Of a stretch of DNA of 64,000 bases, positions 34,154 to 42,127 are shown piece after piece (positions within the stretch are counted from its first letter, which is position 1; every line of letters starts with the position of its first letter). Under the pieces are notes generated by a model. That model ran no database searches. It was not told the origin of the DNA and saw nothing but the letters and a program-made list of their open reading frames with translations. The stretch lies in assembly GCA_963665915.2 (NCBI GenBank), contig CAXXSG010000001.1:124001-188000 (forward strand), in the 5' to 3' direction. The stretch is from JAFGRU01 sp963665915 (GTDB taxonomy: Bacteria; Desulfobacterota; Desulfuromonadia; Desulfuromonadales; JAAYDE01). Position numbers and translations under genes: made by a program.

Positions 34154-34321
34154 ATGATGATTCTTAAGATCATTCTATGTATCATTTTTCCGCCGGTGGC
34201 GGCCTTCCTGCAGGTCAGTTTCAGCATGCATTTCTGGGTTAATATCCTGCTGACGATTCTTGGAGGAGTGCCCGGCATGGTACATGCTCTGTGGCTGGTT
34301 TTTACCGACCGCAAGGCTTAA
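34154..34321 (+). CDS. YqaE/Pmp3-family small membrane protein
   Basis: 55 residues (starting MMILKIILCIIFPPVAAFLQ), short enough to be missed easily. It has two membrane helices separated by a short polar turn, with the family pattern FPPVAAFLQ in helix 1 and FWVNILLTILGGVPGMVHAL in helix 2, ending in DRKA. AAGGAA lies 8 bases before the first ATG. Pmp3/YqaE (UPF0057) proteolipids are stress-associated and influence membrane potential in yeast and plants. It is probably monocistronic behind its own promoter. Confidence 0.88.
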   Translation: MMILKIILCIIFPPVAAFLQVSFSMHFWVNILLTILGGVPGMVHALWLVFTDRKA

Positions 34322-34413
34322 ATCATAAGAACAGGGAAACTCAGCCAACCCCTGTGGAAACAAACTGCGGAAGCAGAAGACCTCGACCCTTTTCATACAG
34401 CAAGGAGCTTTTT

Positions 34414-35082
34414 ATGTGGAAAGCTTTCAAGCCCAGCATTGAGAAAACAATTGAGAAAAAGGATCTCCAGGGCTTGATCGATGCTCTTGGCGATAAGGAT
34501 TCCTCATTTGCCACAGCTGCCGCCAACGCCCTCGGCGACCTGGGCGACCCAGGCGCTGTGAAACCTCTCAAGGAAAAGGCCGTTACGGGGAATCTCGCCG
34601 CTATTTCAGCGCTTGGGCGAATCGGCGGTTCTCAGGCAATCGACGTTCTGGTTCACCTGACCCAGCGGGAAGATTTTCCCCACCACGTAATGGCCGGGAT
34701 TATTCAGGCCCTTGGAAAAACCGGGGACCCGCAAATCGTAGAGCATATCAAAGGTTTCCTGACCAATGGGGACGACTGGGTTCTGGGGGAAACACTCGCC
34801 GTTTTGCGCAAGTTTCTGTCGGAAAAAGAGGTTGCGTTCCTTATCCAGGAACAGCAGGAGCTGAAAAGTCCGGACCAAGGAGAAACAGGAGGGGTTCTGC
34901 GCTGCGAAAGCTGCAGAAAAAACTTTACCCAGCAGCAGGCCCGTATCGAATCAATCGACAGCGAGGACGGCACTTTTACCCGCTATCTCTTCCTTTGCCC
35001 GGATTGCGAATCGAAACTGCTGGACTCCAAAGGCCAACCTTATGAAGAGGTTGAAAAAAAACCAACTGAGGACGAGAAATGA
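34414..35082 (+). CDS. HEAT-repeat protein with a C-terminal zinc-ribbon-like motif
   Basis: 222 residues from the ATG at 34414, which has CAAGGAGC upstream. Four or five HEAT/PBS-lyase-type repeats cover about 15-160 (ANALGDLGDPGAVKPLKEKA, LGRIGGSQAIDVLVHL, QALGKTGDPQIVEHIKGFL). Then come two CxxC pairs (LRCESCRKNFTQQ and FLCPDCESKLL) that probably bind zinc. It is likely a protein-interaction module. Its stop overlaps the start of an aminotransferase gene by 4 bases. Confidence 0.85.
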   Translation: MWKAFKPSIEKTIEKKDLQGLIDALGDKDSSFATAAANALGDLGDPGAVKPLKEKAVTGNLAAISALGRIGGSQAIDVLVHLTQREDFPHHVMAGIIQALGKTGDPQIVEHIKGFLTNGDDWVLGETLAVLRKFLSEKEVAFLIQEQQELKSPDQGETGGVLRCESCRKNFTQQQARIESIDSEDGTFTRYLFLCPDCESKLLDSKGQPYEEVEKKPTEDEK

Positions 35083-36269
35083 ACAACCCTGCCTTCGCCG
35101 ACCGCATTTCCGATGTACCCAAATCCTTTATCCGCGAAATACTGAAAGTCGCCATCAGCCCCGAAATGATTTCCTTCGCCGGCGGCCTGCCGAACCGGGA
35201 TTTGTTCCCTGTCAAAGAACTGCAGGACGCTTCCAACGTCGTCTTTGAAACCGCCGGAAAGGATGCCCTCCAGTACAGCAATTCGGAGGGTTACCTGCCG
35301 TTGCGGGAATATATCGCCAGACGTTACGCAGACAAGGCCGGTCTCAGCATCTCCCCCGAAAACATTCTCATAACCTGCGGGTCGCAGCAGGGCCTGGACC
35401 TGCTGGCCAAGATCATTCTCAACGAAGGGGATGACGTCCTCATCGAAGAACCGGGTTATCTGGGCGCCATACAGGTTTTCTCCGTTTACCGCTCAAGCTT
35501 TGCGCCGGTCCCCTGCAACGATGAAGGTCTCGATACGGACGCTTTGAAAGAGACTCTTAAGACCCGCAAACCCAAACTTCTTTATACCGTTCCCAACTTC
35601 TCGAATCCTTCAGGAATTACCTACAGCCTTGAAAACCGCAAAGAGATCGCCTCAATCCTCAAGGGGCGCGGCATCCTCCTGGTGGAGGACAATCCTTACG
35701 GTGATCTGCGTTACCGGGGGGAGGATATCCCCTCCTTCAAACATTTCCTCCCCGATCAGACCATCCTTCTGGGGAGCTTTTCCAAAACCGCCGTTCCCGG
35801 TTTCCGGCTCGGCTGGACCGTCGCCCCGGACGCCATCATGGACAAGCTGATCATCGCCAAACAGGCGACCGATCTTCACACCAACGTTTTCACCCAGCGC
35901 TTGCTGTACCAGTACCTGCAGGATAACGACCTCGACCAGCACATCCGGGTCATCCGCGACGTTTACGGAAAGCAGGGCCGGGCCATGATCAAGAGCATCC
36001 GCGAACATTTCCCCGCTGATGTTCATTTCACCACGCCGGATGGGGGGATGTTTCTCTGGGTCACCCTCCCGCCTAAGGTCTCTTCCATGAAACTCTTCGA
36101 CCTGGCGGTCAAAAGGAACGTCGCCTTTGTCCCGGGAAATCCCTTTTACACTTACCCGGTGGAGGATATCAACACCCTGCGTCTGAACTTTTCCTGCGTC
36201 GACGAAAAGACGATCAGGATGGGGATAGCGAAGCTGGGAGAGACCATAAAGGAACTGCTGGGAAGTTGA
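35079..36269 (+). CDS. PLP-dependent aminotransferase, class I/II (2-aminoadipate/MocR-like group)
   Basis: 396 residues. The N-terminal FAGGLPNRDLFPVKEL is typical of the LysN/2-aminoadipate aminotransferase group. Further motifs are ITCGSQQGLDLLAK (cofactor-phosphate loop), PNFSNPSGITYSLENR, LLVEDNPYGDLRYRGE (Asp/Tyr for pyridoxal) and LGSFSKTAVPGFRLGWTV, with the Schiff-base Lys near 237, plus FFLNFSCV-like RLNFSCVDE near the end. Probable activity: transamination of an aromatic, branched-chain or aminoadipate-type amino acid; the substrate cannot be set from sequence. It is translationally coupled to the HEAT gene (ATGA). Confidence 0.88.
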   Translation: MNNPAFADRISDVPKSFIREILKVAISPEMISFAGGLPNRDLFPVKELQDASNVVFETAGKDALQYSNSEGYLPLREYIARRYADKAGLSISPENILITCGSQQGLDLLAKIILNEGDDVLIEEPGYLGAIQVFSVYRSSFAPVPCNDEGLDTDALKETLKTRKPKLLYTVPNFSNPSGITYSLENRKEIASILKGRGILLVEDNPYGDLRYRGEDIPSFKHFLPDQTILLGSFSKTAVPGFRLGWTVAPDAIMDKLIIAKQATDLHTNVFTQRLLYQYLQDNDLDQHIRVIRDVYGKQGRAMIKSIREHFPADVHFTTPDGGMFLWVTLPPKVSSMKLFDLAVKRNVAFVPGNPFYTYPVEDINTLRLNFSCVDEKTIRMGIAKLGETIKELLGS

Positions 36270-36443
36270 AAGGAAAAGAAGAAGAAACCGCCGGTCGGAT
36301 TTTTCGGTTTTCCGCAGGTTTTTAACAGCCCCACTTCAACTGGGTCGGCTTTTCCACCCCGCAAAACCGTCCGAGGTTAAATGAGCTTAAGAAATACAGC
36401 CTCGATGGATAATGCCGTACGAAATGGGCAGTGCGAGACCCTT

Positions 36444-36476
36444 AACCCGTTTTATTCTCAAGACTTTGTCGCGAAT
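36444..36476 (+). repeat. Dispersed short repeat family R2
   Basis: AACCCGTTTTATTCTCAAGA followed by CTTTGTCGCGAAT matches the R2 copies at 12469-12505 and 3701-3740. Downstream GACAAAG (36489-36495) forms a short inverted pair with CTTTGTC. It lies in the 264-base gap before the RCK/USP gene. Confidence 0.45.
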
Positions 36477-36533
36477 CGGCGCCACCGACAAAGTCAGCAC
36501 TTTCCGTAAATCAACAGATAGAGTGAGTATCTC

Positions 36534-38015
36534 ATGCAGCGCAGCCGCTTCGTCATCATCGGTCTCGGAAACATCGGAACCCTTCTGATCCAGATGCTGT
36601 CCAGGGATTTCGACCTGATTTGTATTGAAAGCGATCCCGAAGCCCTTGCTTTGGTTCAGAAGCTGAACTACCCCCACCTGAAAGGGGTTGTCGGCGACGC
36701 CACCAGCCGCATGGTTCTCGAAGAAGCCGGAGTGGCCGAAGCCGATACGGTCATCATCACCACGACGACGGAAAAATACACTATCGAGATCGCTCGCGTT
36801 CTTCATGAAAAATTCAACATTCCCAGAGTCATCGCTATGGGGATTACGCGAGACGGGATAAAACAACTCGAAAACCTCGGCGCCGAGGTGGAAAATATCT
36901 TCAACATCAGCGCCATGGTATTGCGAAACCGTCTCGATTTCAAAACCAAAGCCGTACTGGGGGTGGGCCTCGAGAAAAACGAAATTCTCGAAGTGGAAGT
37001 CAATCCCAGCTCGGCACTGGCAAATAAGCCGCTGTCCTCCCTGAATCCGCATAATTGGCAGGTCGGCATCATCTACCGAGAGGGAAACATCCTGCTCCCC
37101 AGAGGAAATACCGTTATCAAGCCCCGGGACCGCCTCATCATTCTCGGCAATCCCCAGGTTCTGCAATCCGTGGCAAATATTTTGACCTTCCGCTCACAGG
37201 AATTTCCCCTGCGATACGGTGATACTCTGGCAGCCTTGCTCGAAGGCGACGAGAAAGACACCTTTTTTGAAGAACTGGGCTACATTTTCAGCCTGCTCCC
37301 GTTGGAAAAAACCCTTCTGGTTCACGTTCCGAACGATGCCGACTACAGGGAAAACGTCAGAAAAAAGGCGCAAACTGCCAACCTGGGGCAGGTACAGTTT
37401 TTAGCGGCAGATAATTTGATGCCGGCAAGCCTCAACCGGATGTTTTCCGAAAACGATTGCAAAGCAGGCCTCCTGGTTCTTCCAAAGCAGGATCAAACCG
37501 ATGGACGCCTGAGTCTTTTCGCCAAATCGAAAAAAAAGTTTTTTCTTCTCCAACTGGCTTCGGAAATTCAATGCCCCATTATTCTGGCGGGGGGTACTTT
37601 CCCCTATGAAAAAGTGGCGGTGCCCTGCATATCAGTCAAGAACATGCAACAGGCCCTGGAAACAACCCTGGCCGTCTCCACGGCCGTCAACTTTGAGGTT
37701 TCCGCCCTGCTTTCCCAGCCGTCCAAGTACATCTCGACACCGGAGGAGGAAGATGGATTCAAACGGATAAAAAAGACCATTTCCGAACTCAGCCATGCCC
37801 ACCGGAAGAGCATCAAGATGGTGGAGGTGGAAGGAAACCCGATTCGGATAATCCCCGCAGCCCTGAAAGGATTCTCTCTGGCCGTTGGCGAAATCGGAGC
37901 CTGGAGCCACCACGGCGCACTGCATTCCCTGGTCTGGCCGGACGTGGAATGGAAAATCATGCGCGATGCACCTGTTTCCACACTGCTCGTTCCTCCCCAT
38001 GACCTAAATCTCTGA
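36534..38015 (+). CDS. TrkA/RCK-type NAD-binding regulator with a C-terminal USP-like region
   Basis: 493 residues. The N-terminal RCK_N domain has the Rossmann motif VIIGLGNIGTLLIQML followed by the acidic ICIESDPEAL and GVVGDATSRMVLEEAGV. An RCK_C-like domain follows (about 145-215, NILLPRGNTVIKPRDRLIIL). The remaining 270 residues contain a universal-stress-protein-like part (about 255-390, KTLLVHVPNDADYRE, CPIILAGGTFPYEKVAVPCI). It probably senses nucleotide or ions and gates the membrane antiporter encoded 20 bases downstream. A separate RCK-USP polypeptide replaces the C-terminal RCK domain of KefB/KefC-type proteins. Confidence 0.85.
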   Translation: MQRSRFVIIGLGNIGTLLIQMLSRDFDLICIESDPEALALVQKLNYPHLKGVVGDATSRMVLEEAGVAEADTVIITTTTEKYTIEIARVLHEKFNIPRVIAMGITRDGIKQLENLGAEVENIFNISAMVLRNRLDFKTKAVLGVGLEKNEILEVEVNPSSALANKPLSSLNPHNWQVGIIYREGNILLPRGNTVIKPRDRLIILGNPQVLQSVANILTFRSQEFPLRYGDTLAALLEGDEKDTFFEELGYIFSLLPLEKTLLVHVPNDADYRENVRKKAQTANLGQVQFLAADNLMPASLNRMFSENDCKAGLLVLPKQDQTDGRLSLFAKSKKKFFLLQLASEIQCPIILAGGTFPYEKVAVPCISVKNMQQALETTLAVSTAVNFEVSALLSQPSKYISTPEEEDGFKRIKKTISELSHAHRKSIKMVEVEGNPIRIIPAALKGFSLAVGEIGAWSHHGALHSLVWPDVEWKIMRDAPVSTLLVPPHDLNL

Positions 38016-38034
38016 GAAAAGGGGGAAAAGCGAC

Positions 38035-39201
38035 ATGTTCCTGAATCATCTCCCCATCTTCCTGATCGTCTGCGGAGCCGCCGTCATTCCCTTCGGCGCC
38101 AGAAAATTGCGCATCCCCTCCGCGGCACTCGAGATCATCTACGGCATGCTGCTTTTCAATTTCGTTCTGAAAGGGCACCCCGAATGGTTTCTCCTTCTTC
38201 GCGAGCTGGGTCTCATCTATCTCATGTTCGTTGCAGGCATGGAGCTGGATCTCCGCAATTTGCTCGAAAGCGGCAGGCTTTCCTGGTACGTGCTGATTTC
38301 CGCTATTTCCTTCACCTTCATGCCCCTGGTTTTCGTCTTTTTGGATTTACCCTTTTACCTTGGAGTAACGGTCGCCATGGTTTCAGCCGGCATCGTTATC
38401 CCGGTCCTTAAAGAAACGAACCTGATAGAAAAGCCTCTGGGCCAAAACATCATAGGAGTGGCCCTGACCGGCGAACTGGTTTCGATTCTGGTGCTGACCC
38501 TGATCGATGCTTTTCACAAACATGGGGCGACAGCCGGGACATTGATCGAGCTTTTCAAGCTGGTCCTGCTTTTTGCTCTGGCCCTGGCTGTTCTCAAAGG
38601 AGTGTATCTCCTCGCCTGGTGGAATCCTGTACGGGTTCAAAAGGTGATGGAAAGCGAAGACCCGGTCGAGGAAGGGGTCCGTATCGTGGTGACCGTGGTC
38701 TTTGCCGGCGGGATGCTGGCCGTGCTGGCCGGGGCCGAAGCAATTTTGGGATCGTTCCTCATGGGGGTAGTCTTCAGCTCCGTTTTCCGCAGCAAGGGAC
38801 GGTTCGAAGAAAAGATCAATGCCATCGGTTTCGGCTTTCTGATTCCGTTTTTTTTCATCGGGGTCGGTTCCGACCTGGATATCGGGCTTCTGACCTCAGG
38901 GAACGTCGTCCTGTTTTCAGGCTTTCTGACACTCATGGTTATGGTCAGCAATCTGGCGCCCGTTTTTCTGACCCGCCCCCTGGGCATCAGCCTGCAGGAA
39001 GCCTGGGCCATGACGATTTTATTGTCAGCGCCCCTAAGCATGATTGTCGTCGCAGGAACCCTCGGGGGACGAATGGGGCTTCTGACCCAGGAAGTCAGGG
39101 ACCCCCTGATTCTGACCGCTCTGTTCTCGAGCATTCTCTACCCCTCACTTTTCCGCCCGCTGGCAAAAAAGATGGCTGGAGCCCGATCGGATTCAGTTTA
39201 G
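38035..39201 (+). CDS. CPA2-family cation:proton antiporter (Na+/H+ exchanger-like)
   Basis: 388 residues with about 11-12 membrane helices. The family is recognised from ALEIIYGMLLFNFVL, LGLIYLMFVAGMELDLRNLL (the FxxGxE/D block of CPA2), MVSAGIVIPVLKET and GFLIPFFFIGVGSDLDIGLL. It lacks the C-terminal RCK domain of KefB/KefC, which is supplied by the preceding gene. Likely role: monovalent cation/proton exchange in the inner membrane. A GGGGG-containing ribosome site precedes the ATG. Confidence 0.88.
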   Translation: MFLNHLPIFLIVCGAAVIPFGARKLRIPSAALEIIYGMLLFNFVLKGHPEWFLLLRELGLIYLMFVAGMELDLRNLLESGRLSWYVLISAISFTFMPLVFVFLDLPFYLGVTVAMVSAGIVIPVLKETNLIEKPLGQNIIGVALTGELVSILVLTLIDAFHKHGATAGTLIELFKLVLLFALALAVLKGVYLLAWWNPVRVQKVMESEDPVEEGVRIVVTVVFAGGMLAVLAGAEAILGSFLMGVVFSSVFRSKGRFEEKINAIGFGFLIPFFFIGVGSDLDIGLLTSGNVVLFSGFLTLMVMVSNLAPVFLTRPLGISLQEAWAMTILLSAPLSMIVVAGTLGGRMGLLTQEVRDPLILTALFSSILYPSLFRPLAKKMAGARSDSV

Positions 39202-39240
39202 GGTGAACAGAATTACCTATTTTCTGGACACTTATATTTT

Positions 39241-39813
39241 TTGTTTGGTAAGGGCAATGAACTCGTAACGCCTATTGGACGCCCAAAAAAGTCGGGCGAG
39301 ACTGTCTTTCAGGAGAGCGAATCATCTGAAATACTTACCCTCGACCAAGTCGTCCCCTGGGGACGTTCCTTTGAAGAATACACAGCCATGTTCGCCCTCA
39401 CCAGCGAGGACCTCGAAAAGCGGATTCTCGGCTGTGGCGATGGCCCGGCCGGGTGATATCGACAAACCCCCTTTATTGATTTTCCGCAACATCAATCCGC
39501 AGTCGGATTGACGCCGCCCTCACCGAAGTCATTGAGCAGACGTTAAAAACAGGGAGGAATTCATCTGGACCAGCATCAGAAGTTAGGAAGAGCTGGTCGT
39601 TGTCCGCATGACCGCCATGGAGTAATCCCTCGCATTACCCCGCCGGCCTGAAGGAAGGGAGCTACATCCAGGCATCTGGACCCACTGATTACGCAGCTGG
39701 AAGGGGAAGGATATTCATTCGAAAAAATTGCCGTCGATTATGAGGTCCAAAAAAACGGCAACCGGATGCTGAAAGTATCAATACTCAGGGATATTTCGAA
39801 ACCCAAGCAGTAA
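39241..39813 (+). pseudogene. Decayed SAM-dependent methyltransferase gene
   Basis: The N-terminal piece is readable (LTLDQVVPWGRSFEEYTAMF, then EKRILGCGDGPAG, the SAM-binding glycine motif) and stops at 39454. A middle fragment in another frame reads LTEVIEQT and later YPAGLKEGSYI. A C-terminal fragment in a third frame reads HLDPLITQLEGEGYSFEKIA, then DYEVQKNGNRMLKV, and stops at 39811-39813. I know an intact methyltransferase family with these three segments in this order; here the central catalytic part is deleted and the frame is broken several times. Confidence 0.75.
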
Positions 39814-39830
39814 TTCCCACATTTTCAATC

Positions 39831-39881
39831 AAAAAAGACCACCAGTGCCAACTTGAAATGTTGGCACTGGTGGTCTTTTTT
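39831..39881. terminator. Bidirectional Rho-independent terminator
   Basis: A 21-base arm beginning AAAAAAGACCACCAGTGCCA (39831-39851) pairs perfectly with its complement at 39861-39881, ending TGGTCTTTTTT, around a 9-base loop. A T-run follows the stem on both strands, so it can end transcription from the left (methyltransferase remnant) and from the right (minus-strand lipoprotein gene). Confidence 0.9.
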
Positions 39882-39910
39882 GAGTTTTAACTGACGTGTC
39901 GAGCCAGATA

Positions 39911-40573
39911 TTAGCGGCGGTATTTTTGGCCGGGTGGGGGCACAACCTGAACCAGGACCGAGATATTGCGAGTTTCGATTGGGGCTTTTTTACCCAGACT
40001 GACTCTGGAATAGGTTTTGCCTCTGCTCCATTCCGGCTCGTAGGCAAGTCGCTTGAAATGAGTTGAACGTGGAGAGTTCGGGTCACTGCCAAAATCGAGA
40101 TTTCCTTCCAGATAACCTACCCAGAGGGTCACTGCCCGGCGGCTGTCCTGGTTTTCCTTATGGAGCTTGACCGGTTTTATTTCACCGTCCGCAATCAGGA
40201 AAGATTGAGCGTGAAATTTATGGTGCAGGGAACCCGGACTTTTTTTGCCCTCTTTTATAGTGACCCTCAGCAGATCCCCGTAAAGCCCCGCTTCACCGGA
40301 ATAAATGTCATCCACATGCTTTTGCATCCGCTCTGCCTCGGCTTCGGCCAGAATTCTCTGAGCTTCCGCCTCCTCGGCTGCCTGTCGCTGCGCCGCCAAG
40401 CGTCTTTCGGCGTTGATTTTTTCCCTGACATTGTAAGCCCGGATAACCTCCGTCTGCTGCGCCGGTGTCAGAGTGTTCCAATGATCTTCAGAAACACCGA
40501 AAACACGTTTGGTGCAGGCCGTTGATGCAAGGCACAGCATGATGATAAACAAAACAGAAATAATTTTTCGCAT
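39911..40573 (-). CDS. Lipoprotein of unknown function with a helical coiled region
   Basis: About 220 residues from the ATG at 40573, which begins the signal (MRKIISVLFIIMLCLASTAC); the frame extends upstream but GGGGAG precedes this ATG. The lipobox is ASTAC. Next come WNTLTPAQQTEVIRAYNVRE and a charged, Ala/Glu/Arg-rich coiled coil (about 45-90), then a beta-rich C-terminal domain with LWVGYLEGNLDFGSDP. It is probably an envelope lipoprotein. I do not recognise the C-terminal domain. A terminator lies 30 bases after its stop. Confidence 0.8.
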   Translation of the reverse strand: MRKIISVLFIIMLCLASTACTKRVFGVSEDHWNTLTPAQQTEVIRAYNVREKINAERRLAAQRQAAEEAEAQRILAEAEAERMQKHVDDIYSGEAGLYGDLLRVTIKEGKKSPGSLHHKFHAQSFLIADGEIKPVKLHKENQDSRRAVTLWVGYLEGNLDFGSDPNSPRSTHFKRLAYEPEWSRGKTYSRVSLGKKAPIETRNISVLVQVVPPPGQKYRR

Positions 40574-40819
40574 TTCATGTCTCCCCTTCCCTTGAATTGG
40601 TCTCTTCACAAGCAAAGCCCGTTCCGTATAACGGTATGGCTGGGAAAACAATTATCAGGACTCCAGGGTATCTGAAGATTTATTCTCGAAAAACTAGTGG
40701 TTTGCGATCACCAGATTTCAGCACAATTTACGGCAAAAATATGAGCTTCTTTTAATTTCATTCGCTATGTCGGTTGATTAGGCAGTATTGTTGCCATCAC
40801 CGACCAGAGCCAGCCCATC

Positions 40820-41410
40820 GTGCAGAAGTACAGGTACGAGACTTTCGGCCTGCCGACACCAACAGACCCCTCATTCCGTCAGTCCTATGCCTTCACCGCA
40901 AGAGAATGGGATCGGGAGACGGGGCTTTACTTCTACCGCGCCCGCTATTACGATCCCATGGAGGGGCGGTTCATCTCCAAGGACCCGATTGGGTTTGCGG
41001 GGGGAGATGTGAATTTTTATGGGTATGTTTTAAATAACCCAAATAACTTCGTGGATCCAACAGGAGAAAACGCTGTTCTTATAAGAGGTGGGCAACTCTT
41101 AGATGCATTTGGGAAAAGCGCCTTGGTTTCAGGACTTTTAACAACAATTGGTTCTGGCATGAAGGAGAACTGGAATCCTGCTAAAACAATAGATGATATT
41201 CCGGATAATACTTTTGGTGAACCTCTGGAAAATACTGTTGATGATGAATGTGATGAGGATGATGGTTTATATGAAAGCTGCATGAGACTGTATATCTTAT
41301 GTGATAAACAGCAATGGAGAGGAGATTGTGATTCATGTTTTCAGTTTTGTAAAGCCCAGGGCTATTGGGATTACCTGAATTGTCCCCCGGGAAGCTGCCG
41401 GTGGACATAA
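40820..41410 (+). CDS. Orphan RHS-repeat C-terminal tip, 5'-truncated, with a Cys-rich end
   Basis: The conserved RHS-associated core is present: YAFTAREWDRETGLYFYRAR, YYDPMEGRFISKDPIGFAGG, then NFYGYVLNNPNNFVDPTGE. The frame is open back to 40778 (GSIVAITD precedes the GTG at 40820) and a TGA sits just before, so the long 5' part of an RHS gene is missing. After the DPTGE boundary the composition becomes AT-rich and the last 115 residues form a variable tip with eight cysteines (CMRLYILC, CDSCFQFC, CPPGSC). In RHS systems this tip is the toxin. No known toxin fold is recognised. Expression without the 5' part is doubtful. Confidence 0.8.
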   Translation: MQKYRYETFGLPTPTDPSFRQSYAFTAREWDRETGLYFYRARYYDPMEGRFISKDPIGFAGGDVNFYGYVLNNPNNFVDPTGENAVLIRGGQLLDAFGKSALVSGLLTTIGSGMKENWNPAKTIDDIPDNTFGEPLENTVDDECDEDDGLYESCMRLYILCDKQQWRGDCDSCFQFCKAQGYWDYLNCPPGSCRWT

Positions 41411-41434
41411 AATTTTGGGAGGAAAATTATTAAT

Positions 41435-41836
41435 ATGAACTATAGTTTTGATGATAAAAAAAGGGCGTTTCATTTTCTTGATGGAATTGTTGATTTAGAA
41501 ATAAATGAAATTTGCAAATATTATTCAGATGAGAATTTAAAAAACATCGAGATATTACAAAAGGAGTTAACAGATGACAAAACTCTGCCAGAATCATTAT
41601 CGGCCATTACTTTTTCAGAAATACTTTTTTATCTTTCAAAAACACATAAAAATTACGGGAAAAAACTCGGTGAAGCGCTAATATCAGCTGATGATAAAGA
41701 TGAAAACCATGATATAGATGCCTCAATAGTTGTTCTAGAGAAATTTGCTAAAAATTGTACATCTCCTTTTCACAGGACACATGCACAAAAACAAATAAAT
41801 TATTATAAAGAGAAAAAAGCAAGGAAGAAAAAATAG
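41435..41836 (+). CDS. Small acidic/charged protein, candidate immunity partner of the RHS tip
   Basis: 133 residues, AT-rich, starting 24 bases after the RHS-tip stop. The GGAGG ribosome site is about 13 bases upstream of the ATG. The protein looks all-helical (DLEINEICKYYSDENLKNIE, FSEILFYLSKTHKNYGKKLG) with a Lys-rich end. The position right after an RHS tip and the matching base composition are what is expected of an immunity gene; the sequence itself gives no family match that I can name. Confidence 0.65.
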   Translation: MNYSFDDKKRAFHFLDGIVDLEINEICKYYSDENLKNIEILQKELTDDKTLPESLSAITFSEILFYLSKTHKNYGKKLGEALISADDKDENHDIDASIVVLEKFAKNCTSPFHRTHAQKQINYYKEKKARKKK

Positions 41837-41861
41837 AATGTGCGGGGTTTGGGTTTGAAAG

Positions 41862-42059
41862 AAAAACGGGGTCAAGTCTCCATTTGACTCTTTTCGGGAA
41901 TTAAGATCATTGTGAAGTTCTAAAAGCTGCGCTGGAATTTTCACAAAGAACAAACAAATGGCAAAAACGGGGTCAAGTCTCCGTTTGACTCTTTGTTGGA
42001 ATTAAGGTCATTGTGAAGTTCTAAAAGCTGCGCTGAAATTTTCACAAAGAACAAACAAA
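41862..42059. repeat. Two direct copies of a 101-base unit
   Basis: The units begin AAAAACGGGGTCAAGTCTCC at about 41862 and 41963 and end AATTTTCACAAAGAACAAAC. They differ at only a handful of positions. Each unit contains GTCAA ... TTGAC around a short spacer. The AACGGGGTC phrase resembles sequences that accompany REP-type (Y1) transposases; no transposase is present. Confidence 0.8.
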
Positions 42060-42127
42060 GAATGCGGGTTTCGGCCAGCATTTTTTGTTATTTTATAAAA
42101 ATTCATTTTCAAACAAAACTGGAAACC

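Noticed and set aside
36270..36533. Possible terminator (AAACCG ... CGGTTT) after the aminotransferase gene
   Set aside because: The pairing is short and the following sequence lacks a clean T-run, so it was not listed as a feature.
41862..42059. Possible CRISPR-like array
   Set aside because: Only two units, about 101 bases long and nearly identical throughout, with no repeat/spacer alternation and no cas genes.
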